From: Pomphorhynchus laevis
Taxonomy: Eukaryota > Acanthocephala > Palaeacanthocephala > Echinorhynchida > Pomphorhynchidae
Length of the DNA stretch: 64,000 bases
NCBI GenBank assembly: GCA_012934845.2
Contig: WNNJ02002664.1
Span: forward strand, 144,578-208,577
Reading direction: 5' to 3'
Positions 1 to 12,179 of the stretch are shown piece by piece; positions within the stretch are counted from its first letter, which is position 1; each line of letters begins with the position of its first letter. The notes below the pieces were generated by a model. It was not told where the DNA came from and did not search any database. It worked only from the letters and a program-made list of their open reading frames with translations. The position numbers and the translations under genes are program-made.

Positions 1-865
1 GTTCTGCAACTCTGTCTCATTCACCAATCATGATCTTCAGCATCTTCGTAAAGTCCATAGTCAATTATGCCACCCGGGAATTACTCGCCTTTGGCATTTC
101 GTGCAAAAACGGAACCTCCCATTTTCCCTCTCGGATGTTAGGAATATTTCAAGCGAGTGCAAAAGCTGCGCTATATTGAAACCAAGATTTTTTCGTCCAC
201 CTGAGGCTAAACTCATAAAATCAAGTATGCCATTTGAACGCTTGTCTATGGATTTTAAGGGCCCAATTCCTACAAAGAACAATAAAAGGTATTTGTTAAC
301 CGTCATTGACGAGTATAGCAGATTCCCCTTTGCCTTTCCATGTTCTGATATGACTACACACACTGTCATAGACTGTTTAACCCAGATCTTTTCAATTTTC
401 GGTTCACCTGCTTCAATCCATTCTGATCAAGGTACGGCTTTTACCTCTAAGGAAATCCAGTCATTCCTCTCTCATCACGGGGTGGCGATTACTCATTCAA
501 GTTCATACAACCCTGCTGGCAATGGTCAAGTCGAGCGCCTTAATGGTGTACTATGGAAGGCAATATCATTGCGTTTACATGACCTCGGAAAGAAAACAGA
601 TGAGTGGCAAAGTGTATTACCACAATGTCTCAACGCTATTCGATCACTTCTGTGTACTGCCACGAACCACACACCACATGAACGACTCTTTACATTCAGC
701 CGACGCTCTATAAATGGTCATGATCTTCCGTCTTGGTTATCAAACCCTGGCCCAGTCTTAATAAGACGCTTTAATAAAACGAACAAATACGAGAACCCTG
801 TGGAAAAAGCTGAAATTGTGTACGCCAATCCCAATTTTGCTCTCGTGAAGTTACAAAACGGGAGG

Positions 866-942
<77 letters not shown>

Positions 943-1375
943 ACTCGACATTTATCCCCGTATCCCAGAGTCGACGAAAACCTCAATATCAACTCGTCCG
1001 ATGGAGACATTCCCTTTGACCTTGAAACTTTGAATTTATACGATGGCGATAAAATGTGTGATCAGGCATCAATAAATGACCATTCAACAGTAAATAGCAA
1101 TTCTCATTCACGTTCAGATAAGCGTTCTGATGAAATCACTGTCAACCCTGAAAACTTGGATGCAACGAAGTATATCGATGAGACGGTCAATCACAACGAG
1201 GAAAACGAACTATCCAGACAGGATAAATCATTTCTCTTAAATACTGATAATACGTGCCAGAGCAACTACCCTACGAGATACTTCAATCGTTCTGAAAATG
1301 GGGAACTACGACCTCAAAGAAATCGAAGAAGTCCTGCGTACTTAAATGATTATGTCGTGGGGAGAATGTAATGAT
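1..1375 (+). mobile_element. Gypsy-type (Ty3-like) LTR retrotransposon fossil, 3' part of pol
   Basis: The frame from about 101 to 870 encodes an integrase core of the Gypsy/Ty3 kind: an HHCC-like remnant (SSECKSCAILKP), then the catalytic-core surroundings MDFKGPIP, VIDEYSRFPFAFP, HSDQGTAFTS and YNPAGNGQVERLNG. A charged tail at about 1030-1371 ends RNRRSPAYLNDYV, which resembles the end of Gypsy pol polyproteins. The element enters from the left edge, so gag, protease and RT are not seen. About 1372-1460 could be the start of a 3' LTR, but no second copy is present to prove it. It is degraded and is treated here as a fossil of moderate age. Confidence 0.85.
869..940. repeat. (AT)n microsatellite, about 36 units
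   Basis: Uninterrupted alternating A and T over 72 bases, lying downstream of the integrase region of the LTR element. Frames crossing it give poly-(Tyr-Ile) runs with no protein meaning. Confidence 0.97.
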
Positions 1376-1466
1376 ACTTACCTTTTGACTTGTTATTCTA
1401 GATGTATTAGAATAAAGCCTATTCTTCTCTGCTTGAATTTACTCGTTACAATCATCAAACGGTAAG

Positions 1467-2400
1467 TTGCTTGATTCCCCTTCTGACGTTGCTAATGAGT
1501 TTGCTAATGCATTTGACCTACATAATGCTAGTTCGACCATAGAAGATAGTGTTCAGTCAGTCAGTTTTCCTACATGCATTAGTGCTCCCATTGTATTCAA
1601 TGTGGATGATGTGGCTTGGAGGTTATCACATTTGTTCGTCTTCATCTTTTTCAGGTCCTGATGATATTCATCCCAATCTACTCAGGGTGTTGAGTCAACA
1701 TTTGGCTCCTTCGGTCACTAGCCTGTTTCAGGCATCTCTGGATAGCATGAAGGTACCGTCCGATAGTGGTGCCGGTATTCAAAAAGGGTGACCCGAGGAT
1801 AGCAGACAACTATCGAGCTATAAGTCTTACAAGTCATTTAGGTAAGGTACTGGAAAGGATCATCCACGAACATATATTCAGACACTTGAGCATATCAGGT
1901 CAGCATAGCTTTATGCAACATGGTTTCGGAAAAGGACGTTCTTGCCCTACTAACCTTTTGTCTGCCCGTGAGGCCTGGATTGAATCCATGTCTCAAGGAA
2001 AGACAGTTGACGTTATTCTGTTCGATTTTAGTCGTGCGTTTGATCGTAATCCCCATAGTCTCCTAATTCAAACAGTGGCCAGCTATGGCATTAATAGCTC
2101 AGTTATAGGATGGATTAGAGATTTTCTATCTAATAGATCTTTCAGAGTACGAGTTGGTAGTACCCTATACTTATCACATTTAATTACGTCAGAAGTTCCT
2201 CAGGGTTCTGTACTAAGATTTTTGTTGTTAAACATGTTCATGAACAGTTTACTCACACAGCTCCATTGTCCGTGTTAAGCCTTTACTGACGACATCAAAA
2301 TCTGGTGTGAGGTCATATCTGCATATGACCATATCCGCTTACAGCGTGACATTGACAGGGTTTATACATGGGATGTTAATATTGGGGTATTGTTAAACAT
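1467..2400 (+). mobile_element. CR1-like LINE fragment: linker and reverse transcriptase, decayed
   Basis: Non-LTR reverse transcriptase in three frames. At 1467-1661 is a linker like that before CR1 RT domains. At about 1656-1760 is GPDDIHPNLLRVLSQHLAPS, the fingers lead-in. At 1766-2278 is the RT itself: VPVFKKGDPRIADNYRAISL, HGFGKGRSCPTNLL, VILFDFSRAFDRNPHS (catalytic motif A) and SEVPQGSV. An in-frame TAA at 2276 is followed by AFTDDIKIWCEV, the motif C region with FTDD in place of YADD. Endonuclease and 3' end are absent. It is a non-functional copy of the CR1/Jockey group. Confidence 0.85.
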
Positions 2401-2415
2401 TTCTTATGGAAGTTC

Positions 2416-3090
2416 TTACCTTTGGTTTGGTTGAAATTGATATGTTTGTTTAATGTGTTTTAATGTACAATGAGCGGGCAAAACGGCCTTCTCGGTTAAA
2501 GCTCTGTATATAATAATAAAGCGACTGACTTTATATGACTTAAGGGTGGAAATAAGTATTTTATGGGACACCCTATCAAAAGCCCGACTAAAGTCGAGAA
2601 ATATTACGTCGATACAGTATCCGTTAGCAACAAGTCCCACTAAATCTTTACCAGCATGCAATAAGTTCGTAAGACATGGGCGACATCCATTCTGTGATCA
2701 TATGTGACCATTCTCAATGAACTCAAATGATTATATGTGTCTGTTAAGTATACGATCAAACACTTTGCATGCATCACTGGTTAGACTTTTGCTCTATAGT
2801 TATTTGGATCATCTCTTTCACTATTTTATAACCATAATCATTTTCAGGCAGCAGATAACTTGGAGATTCGCAAGTTTAGCTCAAATATGGAAGTTAATGG
2901 CTCAGCCAGAACAGTAGCAAGTAGCTTAAGAAGTTGGGGTGGCTATCATCTGGACCTGCTGTTGATGATCTAGATAACTTAGCCAATTCAACAAAAACCT
3001 CATGTGCTGTTATTATTATAAATGGAGAATTAATTTCTATATATTGTGATGCTGCATCTCCACATACGCTAGAGAAATCAATATTCACAT
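2416..3090 (-). mobile_element. CR1-like LINE reverse transcriptase fragment, minus strand
   Basis: On the minus strand a second CR1-type RT fragment runs from about 3090 down to 2416. It shows TAGPDDSHPNFLSYLL near 2910-2960, a remnant CKVFDRILNRHI near 2750, then LLHAGKDLVGLVANGYCIDV and IFLDFSRAFDRVSHKILIST (motif A). Frames are broken by stops and shifts. It points towards the plus-strand fragment at 1467-2400, so the two RT pieces lie 3' end to 3' end; protein similarity suggests related but different subfamilies. Confidence 0.8.
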
Positions 3091-3130
3091 ATTTCGTTAC
3101 AAAATTCTATATCATATCAGGTAATACATG

Positions 3131-3440
3131 AAATATGCATCCATTCTTTATATATTATAGTTTTGAAGTTTATAATCGGGAGTTTTTACTCCAACATTTT
3201 TTAAATTAGACAATGAAAAGGCTTTCTGTTATTACTATTTTATTTAAAATGTATATAACGAATATATCTTCAACTATTGTTCGAAAACGGTTTAACCATT
3301 AACACACTCTGAAAATTACGAATTTTAAATTTAAGTTTATCAACACTTAAGCTTGGGCAAATATGTGTATGAAATGACTAAGCTTTCGTAAAATATATAT
3401 ATCAATAGTAAAGCGTATAGAGCGTTAATAATCGTATTTT
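3131..3440. other. AT-rich spacer
   Basis: No coding potential, repeat or structured element was recognised. It lies directly upstream of the candidate first exon at 3444 and could include its promoter, but no convincing TATA or initiator could be singled out in such AT-rich sequence. Confidence 0.5.
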
Positions 3441-3443
3441 AAA

Positions 3444-3587
3444 ATGTTCAAGAAATTTTTTAACAGAACACGGAAAGAAATAAAGCCAAACGAACAGTCT
3501 GTAAATGAATCAGACAATGTGCAAACGCGAAATAGCAGCATATTAGTTCATGAAAGCAGACACGTTACAGGAAGCGATCAATGCAAA
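3444..3587 (+). CDS. Candidate first coding exon of an unidentified plus-strand gene
   Basis: An ATG at 3444 opens 48 codons that read directly into a strong donor (AAA|GTAAGT) at 3588, phase 0. The peptide starts MFKKFFNRTRKEIKPNEQS and is polar and Ser/Asn-rich, with a basic N-terminus. No domain is recognised. Base composition is richer in G+C than the flanks. The next acceptor in the same phase near coding-like sequence is at 5291, but linkage is only inferred. It could instead be a remote 5' exon of the phosphatase gene at 20.6-38.2 kb, or a chance ORF. Confidence 0.35.
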
Positions 3588-4139
3588 GTAAGTTGTAAAA
3601 CTGATTTTAAAATATGCGAAGATGTAAAATGTTTAAAATGGCTTTTATAATAAATTAAATAAAATTAAAATAAAATTAATTTAAATTAAACAGAAAATTT
3701 TATTTAAATTTTAATTTAAATCAGACCGGCTATTTTGTCTGCTTTAAATTAACTGTCTAGTATTGAATCATACAGTTATTTTCTCAGATGTTATCTTGTC
3801 ACGAGGGCGGTGATATCGAATATAATGCTGCAAATTGACTCTGGTGAATTTTAGCTGGAAGACCAAGAACTTCTTCGATAAACTTCTATTTGAAAGCTTC
3901 AAGTTGTAGGAAATTTTGAATGAAAAGTTTGGTCTACAAGTTTTAGATTATTTATGAGTAAACTGTTTCTAGTGGCTTTAATAAATCGAAATCATAGTGT
4001 ACCGATATGTTGGATAATTTGCTGAAAGGGCCTACAGAAAAATCAGTCAAAGTAGATAGGCCATGACAAATTTGTGATATTCGGGCGAAAGTTAGAAATC
4101 AGAATAATCATGTTTGCATAGACATTTTGCATAATGTTT

Positions 4140-6330
4140 TAGTTGCATAATTACTAAGTTGGTAGAGGCTTCGTCACTCACTGAAGAAAGTAAGAGTATA
4201 ACTCTGGCTTTCAGTGAATCTTGGTTAAGCTTAAACGTGTATGATTCGGAATTGGCGATTACTGGTTATGCATCGCACCATTAAAATCGTAGAAATATCA
4301 GGGGTTGAGATGTGATCATGTACGCATATTATACAATTATGGTCAGTGTATTACATCACGATAATGAAGATTTTGGTTACAAGTCCATATGTTGTCATGT
4401 AGAAAATCGTGATTATTCGGTTATTATTGGACTTATATACAGGGCTTCATAGACTTCGACTAAACATCTTTGAGAAAAATTAAAACGATTTGTCACTTAT
4501 GAAAGATTGATGCTACTAGGTGATTTTAATATGCCTTGTATGAACTGGTCGAATTAAGCCCGTTTGAGTAGCAGTGATTGTGAATCTTCTGGACTATTTG
4601 TTTCAATAAACGAGCTGAAATATTTTAAGTACGTTACAGAGAATACAGTCAAAAAATAATCTTCATATTAAAATTAATTATCTATAGGCAATAGAGAATA
4701 GTAATCATCACAGTATGTTACTAAATTCACGTTCATTCTACGTTGTGAACAATTGTCAAAACTAACTCAGCATTTTTTAAAGCGGATTTCGATATAATTT
4801 GTTGCGATCTTGATCACCTCGTTTAGCTCAACCTTTTTATGTTGGATTGGAAAGCAAAAGGTTATATTTTCGTGACATTTCCTTATCTCGACAGATATGC
4901 AGCTTAGCATGTTTCGCGCTCCAGTAAATACAATAAATCGTATTTTTATGAAGAATTGAGTAATCTTCTGAAAGAGTGTAAGACTTTGGATCGACAATAT
5001 CGTGTATCCAAAAGAAAAGAAATAAGTGTACGTCCATTAAAAGACTAAATAAGCTTATTTTTAAGAAATTTGTTGCTAAAATATAAAGGCCGAGAATTTT
5101 TTTATATTTTGCTTCATTCGAAAAATCGAATTAATCGAAAAATTATTTAAAATCGAAAAATTCATTCAATGTTTCATTCGAAAAATCGATTGAAATGTAA
5201 GTATTTCCCTTTACGTGTACAAAATCAAAATAGTCACTAGAACATTTGATGAAACTCTTTCCCGTAAGAAAATGATCAATCACTTTTTACAGATCATACA
5301 GATTGCAATCGATAGGATAAATACTCAACTTGAACGATTAAAACGCAGTCACTCTGCTTGTCCTGACGCATTACCATCCGACTCCGAGAATAAGCTGACC
5401 ATTGTATCGAATATTTATGTTCTACTTGCTGCAATCGAAAATCACACTCGATTTGATGAAATATATAGTTATTTCCGTATTTTAAAAGGTGATATGTCTT
5501 GTGCTTAGAATTTTAGATCAATCAGTCATACATGCATTTGCAGTACTATAGCGAATTATTGATGAGTCCGATGTTTGCGATCTTCAAAAAGACCTGGATT
5601 CCATAAATATATGGTGTATATACAATGGGCTGATGATAAATGAAACTAAATGTAGACATATACGGATCGGCAGCCCATATATTCGTTGCTCTTATCAAAT
5701 TGGAAACATGTCGATTGATTCCACAGATAAAATCTATGATTTAGGGGTATCTACGCTTAATACACTCAATATGAGCGCTCACGTAAATAAAGTTTCGGCT
5801 AATTGCCGTCGTACTATTGGCATCATTAGACGATCTTTTGGATCACTAGAGGTATGCAGCTTCAGAATAATATACAAGGCCCTCATCGGATCTCGCATGC
5901 TCTACACATCTCCCGCAGCGTATCCACATCTGCACAAGAACATTGTGGCTTACGAATCGATTTTCCGGTCGACTACTCGTCTTGTTCCGCTGTCAAAGAC
6001 CTGCCGTTTGACCAGAAGTTAGAAATCCTAGGTGTTTCAACGGTTTGTGAAAGTTTGGTAAAAGCTGATCTTATGCTGGTATAAAGGGCAATTTTATCGC
6101 TCACTCATCCCCTCAACTTCATGTTTTGCCTACCCAACTCCGAGCAGTTACGTGGACATCGACTAACGCTCAAACGTCGTAGAAAAGTCCATCGACATTA
6201 TCAGAATATTAGAGATCGAGGAATAAACAGTTGGAACAGGATCCCGTCATCTGCAATTGAATGCCGGAGTATCCGAGAATTTTGGCGAGCGTTGAATAGT
6301 GTATCGCTCTTATAGGAAGTCGAACCTGAT
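4140..6330 (+). mobile_element. CR1-like LINE, decayed: endonuclease remnant, linker and RT C-terminus
   Basis: At about 4150-4620 the plus strand carries an APE-type endonuclease remnant: TLAFSESWLKLNVYDSELAI, YSVIIGLIYRAS and LLGDFNMPCMNWSN (the conserved GDFN). At 4770-5040 is linker-like sequence (FFKADFDIICCDL, YEELSNLLKECKTLDRQYRV). At about 5540-6315 are the RT palm end and C-terminal region: LQKDLDSINIWCIYNGLMIN, ETKCRHIRIG, MSAHVNKVSANCRRTIGII and, near the end, RGINSWNRIPSSAIECRSI, typical of CR1/Jockey ORF2 C-termini. The central RT is missing; about 5060-5500 holds unrelated sequence. Frameshifts and stops are frequent. Confidence 0.8.
5291..5489 (+). CDS. Candidate internal exon of an unidentified gene
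   Basis: After an acceptor-like tract (CACTTTTTACAG) a 66-codon open stretch begins IIQIAIDRINTQLERLKRSH and includes SDSENKLTIVSNIYVLLAAI and DEIYSYFRILKG, ending at a possible donor (AAAG|GTGATA). The helical, charged composition and less AT-biased codons look like real protein. I do not recognise the family. It interrupts a decayed LINE where the RT core should be. The 5' phase (0) fits the exon candidate at 3444-3587. Alternatives are an unrecognised part of the LINE or captured sequence. Confidence 0.35.
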
Positions 6331-6877
6331 TTGGATTGCTTTTTGTTTTACTGACATTGTACTTTTACATTAAGATCCAGCCAAACGAGCCACCGCTCAT
6401 CGGTGTTGTAGGTTGATGTTAATGAGTAGAAAGTGAGGCAGAGATTTAAAGTTTGTGTATTATTGAAATTATCTATAAAGTTTGATATGTATTGTCCAAA
6501 TTCATAAAATAATTTTAGCATCTTACCTTTGCTCAGCCATTGTGCTTCACGGTAGTAGCATACATCTTCACTTGTATACTAATAATAATCACGTATCTAG
6601 CAAAATAGCGATAAAAATAATATTGATTATGTGATTTGCATAATAAAATTCGAACGAAGATTGCGGTCGCAATAGTCAAGAGTTCTTTGTTTTGTCAACG
6701 ACGATGCGGTACTTATAAGCAGAAGCTCGGCTAATACCTTGGAAAATTGATCCTTCTCGTAACCTGCAGTTAGTGTTTGTTTCTATTCCAGTTTGCACTG
6801 GTATAACCATTTTTCTTCACAGTTAGCATGTTTCGCGGAAACCTGTAATTTAAAGATAACGTTTCAGTCTTCGGTAG

Positions 6878-6880
<3 letters not shown>
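6331..6880. other. LINE 3' remnant and AT-rich spacer
   Basis: The first 100 bases after the LINE frame look like its 3' UTR (CGAGCCACCGCTCATCGGTG). Beyond that no gene, repeat or structured element was recognised. Confidence 0.4.

Positions 6881-6928
<48 letters not shown>
6881..6928. repeat. (AT)n microsatellite, about 24 units
   Basis: Perfect alternating A/T over 48 bases. Open frames through it on both strands are artefacts. Confidence 0.97.
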
Positions 6929-6930
<2 letters not shown>

Positions 6931-7254
6931 CTTGAACGTAATATTTACAATAGAGGATCCATACACAGGTATTTCCACTTGCGAAACAAAGCAATTGGTG
7001 TGGATGGTAAGTGAAAACATTAAGGATACATTTTAGATTTTCTTTGATTATTGGCTTCGTCTATTTAACCGTGTTCTTAGTGGTTCGCCAATCCAAGGCG
7101 TTTATAAGCAGGTTATTCCTAAGTAATTGTACAAAGTTAAAGGTAAACCCGTTAAACATGAATATGTTTAACGGGTTATGAATCCTTTACTGTTTAGGCT
7201 GTTTATTTCTGATTTGTCCAGCCAAGTGTGCTCCGACGAGACAAGTAGCATATG

Positions 7255-7540
7255 AAAAATATGTATTTTAACGTGGCAAATGCGTGCCAGCGCACGTTTA
7301 CATGACCACAACAAATGAGGTCTCTTTCCAGAGAGTCCGGCATGAAAAACACCGAGGAAGACGATCTCTAGACATCCTCAGAACGTGTCACAGCCACTTT
7401 AACTGACTTTCTTCGATGTGGAGAAGCAGCGACTTTACTCCGAATCCATCCCGGATAACCGAAATCCAAACCTTACATCTAAGGCTAGGACCGGTCACAC
7501 CGCGAAGGAACCTCATTTCGGTCGCCTGTGCATGATATAT
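7255..7540 (-). mobile_element. LINE 3' tail and adjacent GC-richer repeat fragment
   Basis: At about 7262-7307 the minus strand carries the tail found at the 3' end of the LINE at 7.55-11.3 kb: a short hairpin (CGTGCcaGCGCACG on plus) next to TTTGCCACGTT. It marks the end of another truncated copy. The following 7320-7540 is GC-richer than the host and resembles old LINE 3' sequence, but has no open frame and could not be assigned. Confidence 0.5.
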
Positions 7541-7549
7541 TATCCTTTA

Positions 7550-10500
7550 AAAAGATTTATTTTTACTTGTCAAATTCGTGCCGGCGTACGCTTACATTAC
7601 CACAAAAAAATCTAAATCAGGTGTCGAGAAGATGGCAACGGAGGCGGTATTTGAATGTGATAAAGAAGGGAGCGCGGCGAACGTTCAGAGGGATCTGGTT
7701 CCAGGTGAGTTGGTTGGCGACGAGGATGGATCGGAGACCGTAGTTGTTGGAGTAATTGGGAACATGGAGTAAGAGAGAATGACGGAAACGCCGCGATATA
7801 AAGATGGGGCGAGTGCCATCTAAGAAAGGGAGGTTGATGAACGATGGGGAGCCGACAATGATGAGACGAAAAGTTACGAGAAGAAGCGGTGTTAGATGCG
7901 GATGTGGATGGTTGGCCAGGAGAGCATGTTAAGATATGTGGATGTGTGGTCGAAGCGACGGAGACGTAGGTGCTCTTGTACGGCGGAGTTGATGATGCGT
8001 AGTATGAGTAGGATGATGGATTTTGGAGAATTGGCGAAAATACTGGGGCAGTAATCGATTTTAAGCAAGATAAGCGGTGAAAGAAGATACATACAAGAAC
8101 GGAAGTCAATAAGGTGGCGGATACGGCGGATGTCACGAAGAATTAAATTAGACGAGCGGGGCTTGTCATGGACGAAGGTTTAAGGGAAAGGTGATCATCG
8201 AAATGGAAGCTTAAGAAAGTAAGATTGTGGACTAGTGGGATGATTGATGAGGCAAAATATACAGGGGAAGCAGATATGTTAGGGTTACGAGGCAGGATCT
8301 TGATTATTTTGGACTTGTCGGGTTTAGAACGAGATGAAAATGGGATAGACATTTGTAGATAGAAGAAAGGCAGTTTGAGGCAGAAATGCCGATATCATGT
8401 ATGCGATGGGCGGGTGCATGAGCATAGATGAGTATGTCATCGACGTATTACATGACATTAAAGGAGTAAGGTTTGATAAACGATAAGAGATCGCCAAGCA
8501 GAAGCGAGAAAAGCAGGTTATTTCGAACTGAACCTTGTGTGACCCCGCAGAAAACAGAGATGGGAGGGGAGGATGATGAATTAGAATCGACGCGAAAAGA
8601 ATTGTTGTATAGATGAGGCAAACCATGCTACGGTGGAGGAATAAAATCCGTAATCAAAACGAAGGCAAGGCGAGAAATGATGATAGAGTGGTCGACGATG
8701 TTGAAGGCGGAGGAGAGGTTGAGGGAGATTAGAACACTATATGAAGCCTTGTCACGAGATATGAGTAGGTCGTTGTAAATTTTCATGCAGGCGATTTCTG
8801 TGTAATTATTAGAGCGGATGGCGGATTGAAATGGAAGGTACAGATTGGATGTAGAGAGATGAACGTTGATATATTTTAAGATGAGGCGTTCTAAGAGCTT
8901 AAACAGAGTAGGGAGGAGTGAAATGGGGCTATTGCTAGAATGAATGGAGGGCTCGAGCGATTGTTTCTTAAGGAGGAGACGAACAATGGCGGATTTCCAT
9001 TGTGAAGGGAAGATACGACTTCAGATGGATGAGTAAAACAAGGTGGTGAGGAAATGGGTTATCGATGAGCATATGGATTTAAGTATGGGGTAGGCAGCGG
9101 ATTGGCAGTTGAGGTTTTGTTGGCCAAGGACATAAAGACAGATGATTCTTCCGCAAGTGAGACAGGGAGAAGATGAAAGAGTTCTGAAAGGATGAAGCGA
9201 GGTGAGGAAGAGTGGGATGGAATGGAGACGGGGGTGAGAGATTAACGTGGATACTTTTGTCTGAAGAAATGACGAATAATCATGGAGATTGATGTTGCAA
9301 GGCAAATAGGAGCGAGCGAGAATTGAGTTAAAAGTATATCATGGAGTTTTAGAGTTGAATGAAGTGATGATTTTATGCTACCAGAAGGAGTTGCATTTGG
9401 TACGTAGTAGGTTGAGATGAGACCGGCGATGAGCAAGATAGGAATCACGGAAAGACGGAGTGATCGAACAGAAATCACGTCTGAGAGAGCGGTGATGAAC
9501 TCGAAAAGAATGACGTGTCGACGCTTTGAGAGTAGGCATTAGATGTCAAACCATGGGGTGCGGTGCAAGCAACGGTGTGGGTGAGGCTTGAAGGGCAAGA
9601 GAAGATCGAGAGTGGATGTGAGTTCAGAGTCGAAAAAAGCGAGATCATGAGGAGAGGAATATGTTATTGTGGGATAGGATAGAGACGATTTGAGTAAGGC
9701 AGAGGGGAGAAGGGAGAGGTCAAGATTTCTCCAAGGGCGACGTAGGATAGTAGGTGTGTGAGGAGGATGTGGTTGTGAGTGAGATCAAGGGTGACGAGAA
9801 AGTGATCGGATAGACCAGGATCGAAGATGGACAGTGAGGTGTAAGCAGCAAAATGATCGCGGACAGCGATGATGACGAGTACCCCGCCAAGGATATGTGT
9901 AGGGGCAGTGGAGATGGGCTTGTAGTTATAGTTGGATAGAATGTTGAACTGGATGAACTCGGTAGGAGATGGGCGGTCGAGGCGGATGTTGAAGTCGCCA
10001 AGAACGATTGAAGGGATTGAGAACAAAGAGCAGTGGGACAGAAGGTCAGCGAGTTCGGTAAAAAATAAGGATGTAGGAGCAGATGAACTAGGACGGTATA
10101 CAATGGCGAGATCAAGAGTGATCGGGTTAGAAGAATGACAAGTGAGCAGTTTAAAAGAGCAAGGACTGAAAGGGGAAGTGATTTTGTGAATAGACGCGGG
10201 GTGACGGGCAAATACAATAATGCCGCCATGGTTAGAGAATTTAGAAGGGGATGAGCTGATGGGGCGAGCGAATTCGACTAGTGAGCAACCGGCATAGAGC
10301 AAACGGCGGATGGTGAGGTCGTCAGAATAGGAGTGCTTGGATTCAGTGAGGCAGAAGAGATCGATGGATAGCTTGGTGAATAGGTTGAGGATGAGATCGG
10401 ATTTATTGAGAATAGATCTAGTGTTGAGGATGCCGAGGCGGAAGCCGTGTGTGGTGGTGATAGGGGCTAGTGGAGAAGACACATAGGAGAGATTGAGCGC

Positions 10501-11290
10501 CATCGAATTTTTAGGTGGGTGTTGACAACCTGAAAATTTCTGTCGATGTTTCGGATGGAGAGAGATGTTTCGCTGTTTTCCTCGCGACGGCGTTTTTCGA
10601 TGCGGGCAGATGAGAGTTGATTTCGGAGGGGGTGCGATAGTTGAAAATGCGAGTGGCTGAACAGGACATGAGTTTGAATCGTTGGGAGAGGACAGAGGAA
10701 ACGTGAGAGCGATGCTTGAAAACAATTTTTACGAGAGGGGACTGGGAATGATTAGATTGAGATTTGTTTAGGCGGATGAATGCAACAGGAGAGATGTTGT
10801 TGAAAAAGTATGGTTTATATGCAGGAGCAAGATACGAGATGATGGATCTGAACGCGGAAACATCGTGGTCGAGACGTGCTTGTTGAGATAAAGAGGTGGA
10901 AGGAGTGATATTAGTGACTATGACGCAACGATCACGAGAAGAAAAGCATTTCCATAAATGAGGACGAGTAACTTGAATTGGTGAGATCACGATAGGAGAA
11001 TTGGGAGTTTAGGATATCAAGGGAGTATGTTTGACAGCGGAAGACAACGAGAATTTGGATAATATAAAGGGTGGTAAGCGATGTGAGGAAAAGTTGAGTG
11101 GAAGGATTGTGGAAGTTGGTGGTGGTGATTTTGATTGAGGGATGTAGATTATTGAGAAACGAGACAGAAGGAAAGAGACGGGGGTGTCGGGAAGGGAATA
11201 CGTGATTAGAAGTGCATGTGGTGACAAGATCAGTGGGTTGACAAAGGACATCAGAAACGACTGGGGTGGTTTGACTAGACACGTTGGAGG
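7550..11290 (-). mobile_element. CR1/L2-like LINE, near full length but decayed, minus strand
   Basis: Read from 11290 down. The N-terminal region is Ser/Pro/Thr-rich (about 11282-10500). It is followed by an APE endonuclease in the frame ending at 9664: GFRLGILNTRSILNKSDLI, LFCLTESKHSYSDD, VLGDFNIRLDRPSP and GLSDHFLVTLDL. The RT region lies at about 9500-8150 in several frames, including a VDDILIYAHAPA-type motif C near 8400-8450 and KSKIIKILPRNPN near 8300. The RT C-terminal region runs to about 7615. The 3' end at 7555-7612 has the family hairpin and a short AT tail. Many frameshifts and stops are present. G+C is clearly higher than the flanks. Confidence 0.85.
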
Positions 11291-11599
11291 TATGCTAACG
11301 ATCTCATTATATTGAATGCTAAGTGCGGACGCATCTCCAAAATTTTACTGAAGTATATTAAATGAAAAAGGCCCTTGATTACTTCCCGATGCGTCAATGT
11401 AATTGAAGTGGGACGTCCTTCACCTTGTCGAAATCAGAGACGGAAAAATTTCCCTCTCTGCTTCCAGTCTCGACAGGTGAAGTCATTTCCCCACGGGCAT
11501 TATCTTCATTTCTTAGCGCAAAGCTCCAATCTTTTTCTATCTTTGGCAGTTTTAAAGAGGCTAATGTCTGCGTCGACGAAGCAATCCGTGTCTTTGATT

Positions 11600-12129
11600 T
11601 CAGTGCTTTCTAGATTTAGCAACTGATGTAGGTTGATTTCGAAGCTCAACAATCTTTGACATAAGTTTTTTTTTTATCAAATCGGTCATCTTATCCATTG
11701 ATTCTTGGTGCTTGGCATAAACAAAGGGTAAGAGGTCTGAGTCGGACATCCTGTTATTATTGGCGAAGCACGCATCGGCGAAGCTGGCTGGCTTCATCTG
11801 AGCTACCAGATGACGTTTATTGTAGTTTTTAAAGGAAGCACATTTTCTCGACCAGGCTGGGTGGACTCTCACACAGTTAGAACAGTGCGGGGATCTATCG
11901 CATTTTTCTAAATAGTCATCCAGAGAGCCACATATTCTAAAAGAGCATGGAAGAGGACACATAACTCTAATGTGCACATCTCGGCGGACATTACAATGGG
12001 GTAGATCATATAGTCAGTTTCGATCAGAGTAAATACCAGATTATGTCCCAGGAAAGGGCTACATTTGGAGTGAGCTAGACACTCGACCACGTCAATCTTG
12101 GCAAAACAAAATGCCACGGGAATCGTCAA
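11600..12129 (-). mobile_element. I/Jockey-type LINE ORF1 fragment with zinc knuckles, minus strand
   Basis: On the minus strand SPFLGHNLVFTL is followed by a gag-like zinc-knuckle region CGSLDDYLEKC then PHCSNCVRVHPAWSRKC (CCHC arrangement). The ORF1 of the plus-strand LINE at 13.8-16.3 kb contains NPFLGHNLSFTVV and CGSSEDHTGDKC-PHCINCDENHPAWSRKC, so both belong to one family. No ORF2 of this family is attached here; the next element on the left is a different LINE. It is a truncated, frame-broken copy. Confidence 0.75.
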
Positions 12130-12179
12130 TCCTCTCTTCTCTGTAATAAATCTGTTATTTATAATCTTAACAACAATAA

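Noticed and set aside
771-1010. Minus-strand open frame with a long Tyr-Ile run
   Set aside because: It is only the (AT)36 microsatellite read in frame; the surrounding residues match nothing and lie opposite the LTR element.
6770-7014. Open frames on both strands through 6881-6928
   Set aside because: Same artefact: poly-(Tyr-Ile) from an (AT)n tract, no conserved flanks.
7578-10138. Several plus-strand open frames
   Set aside because: They are opposite-strand shadows of the minus-strand LINE and have arginine/glycine-rich compositions typical of antisense frames.
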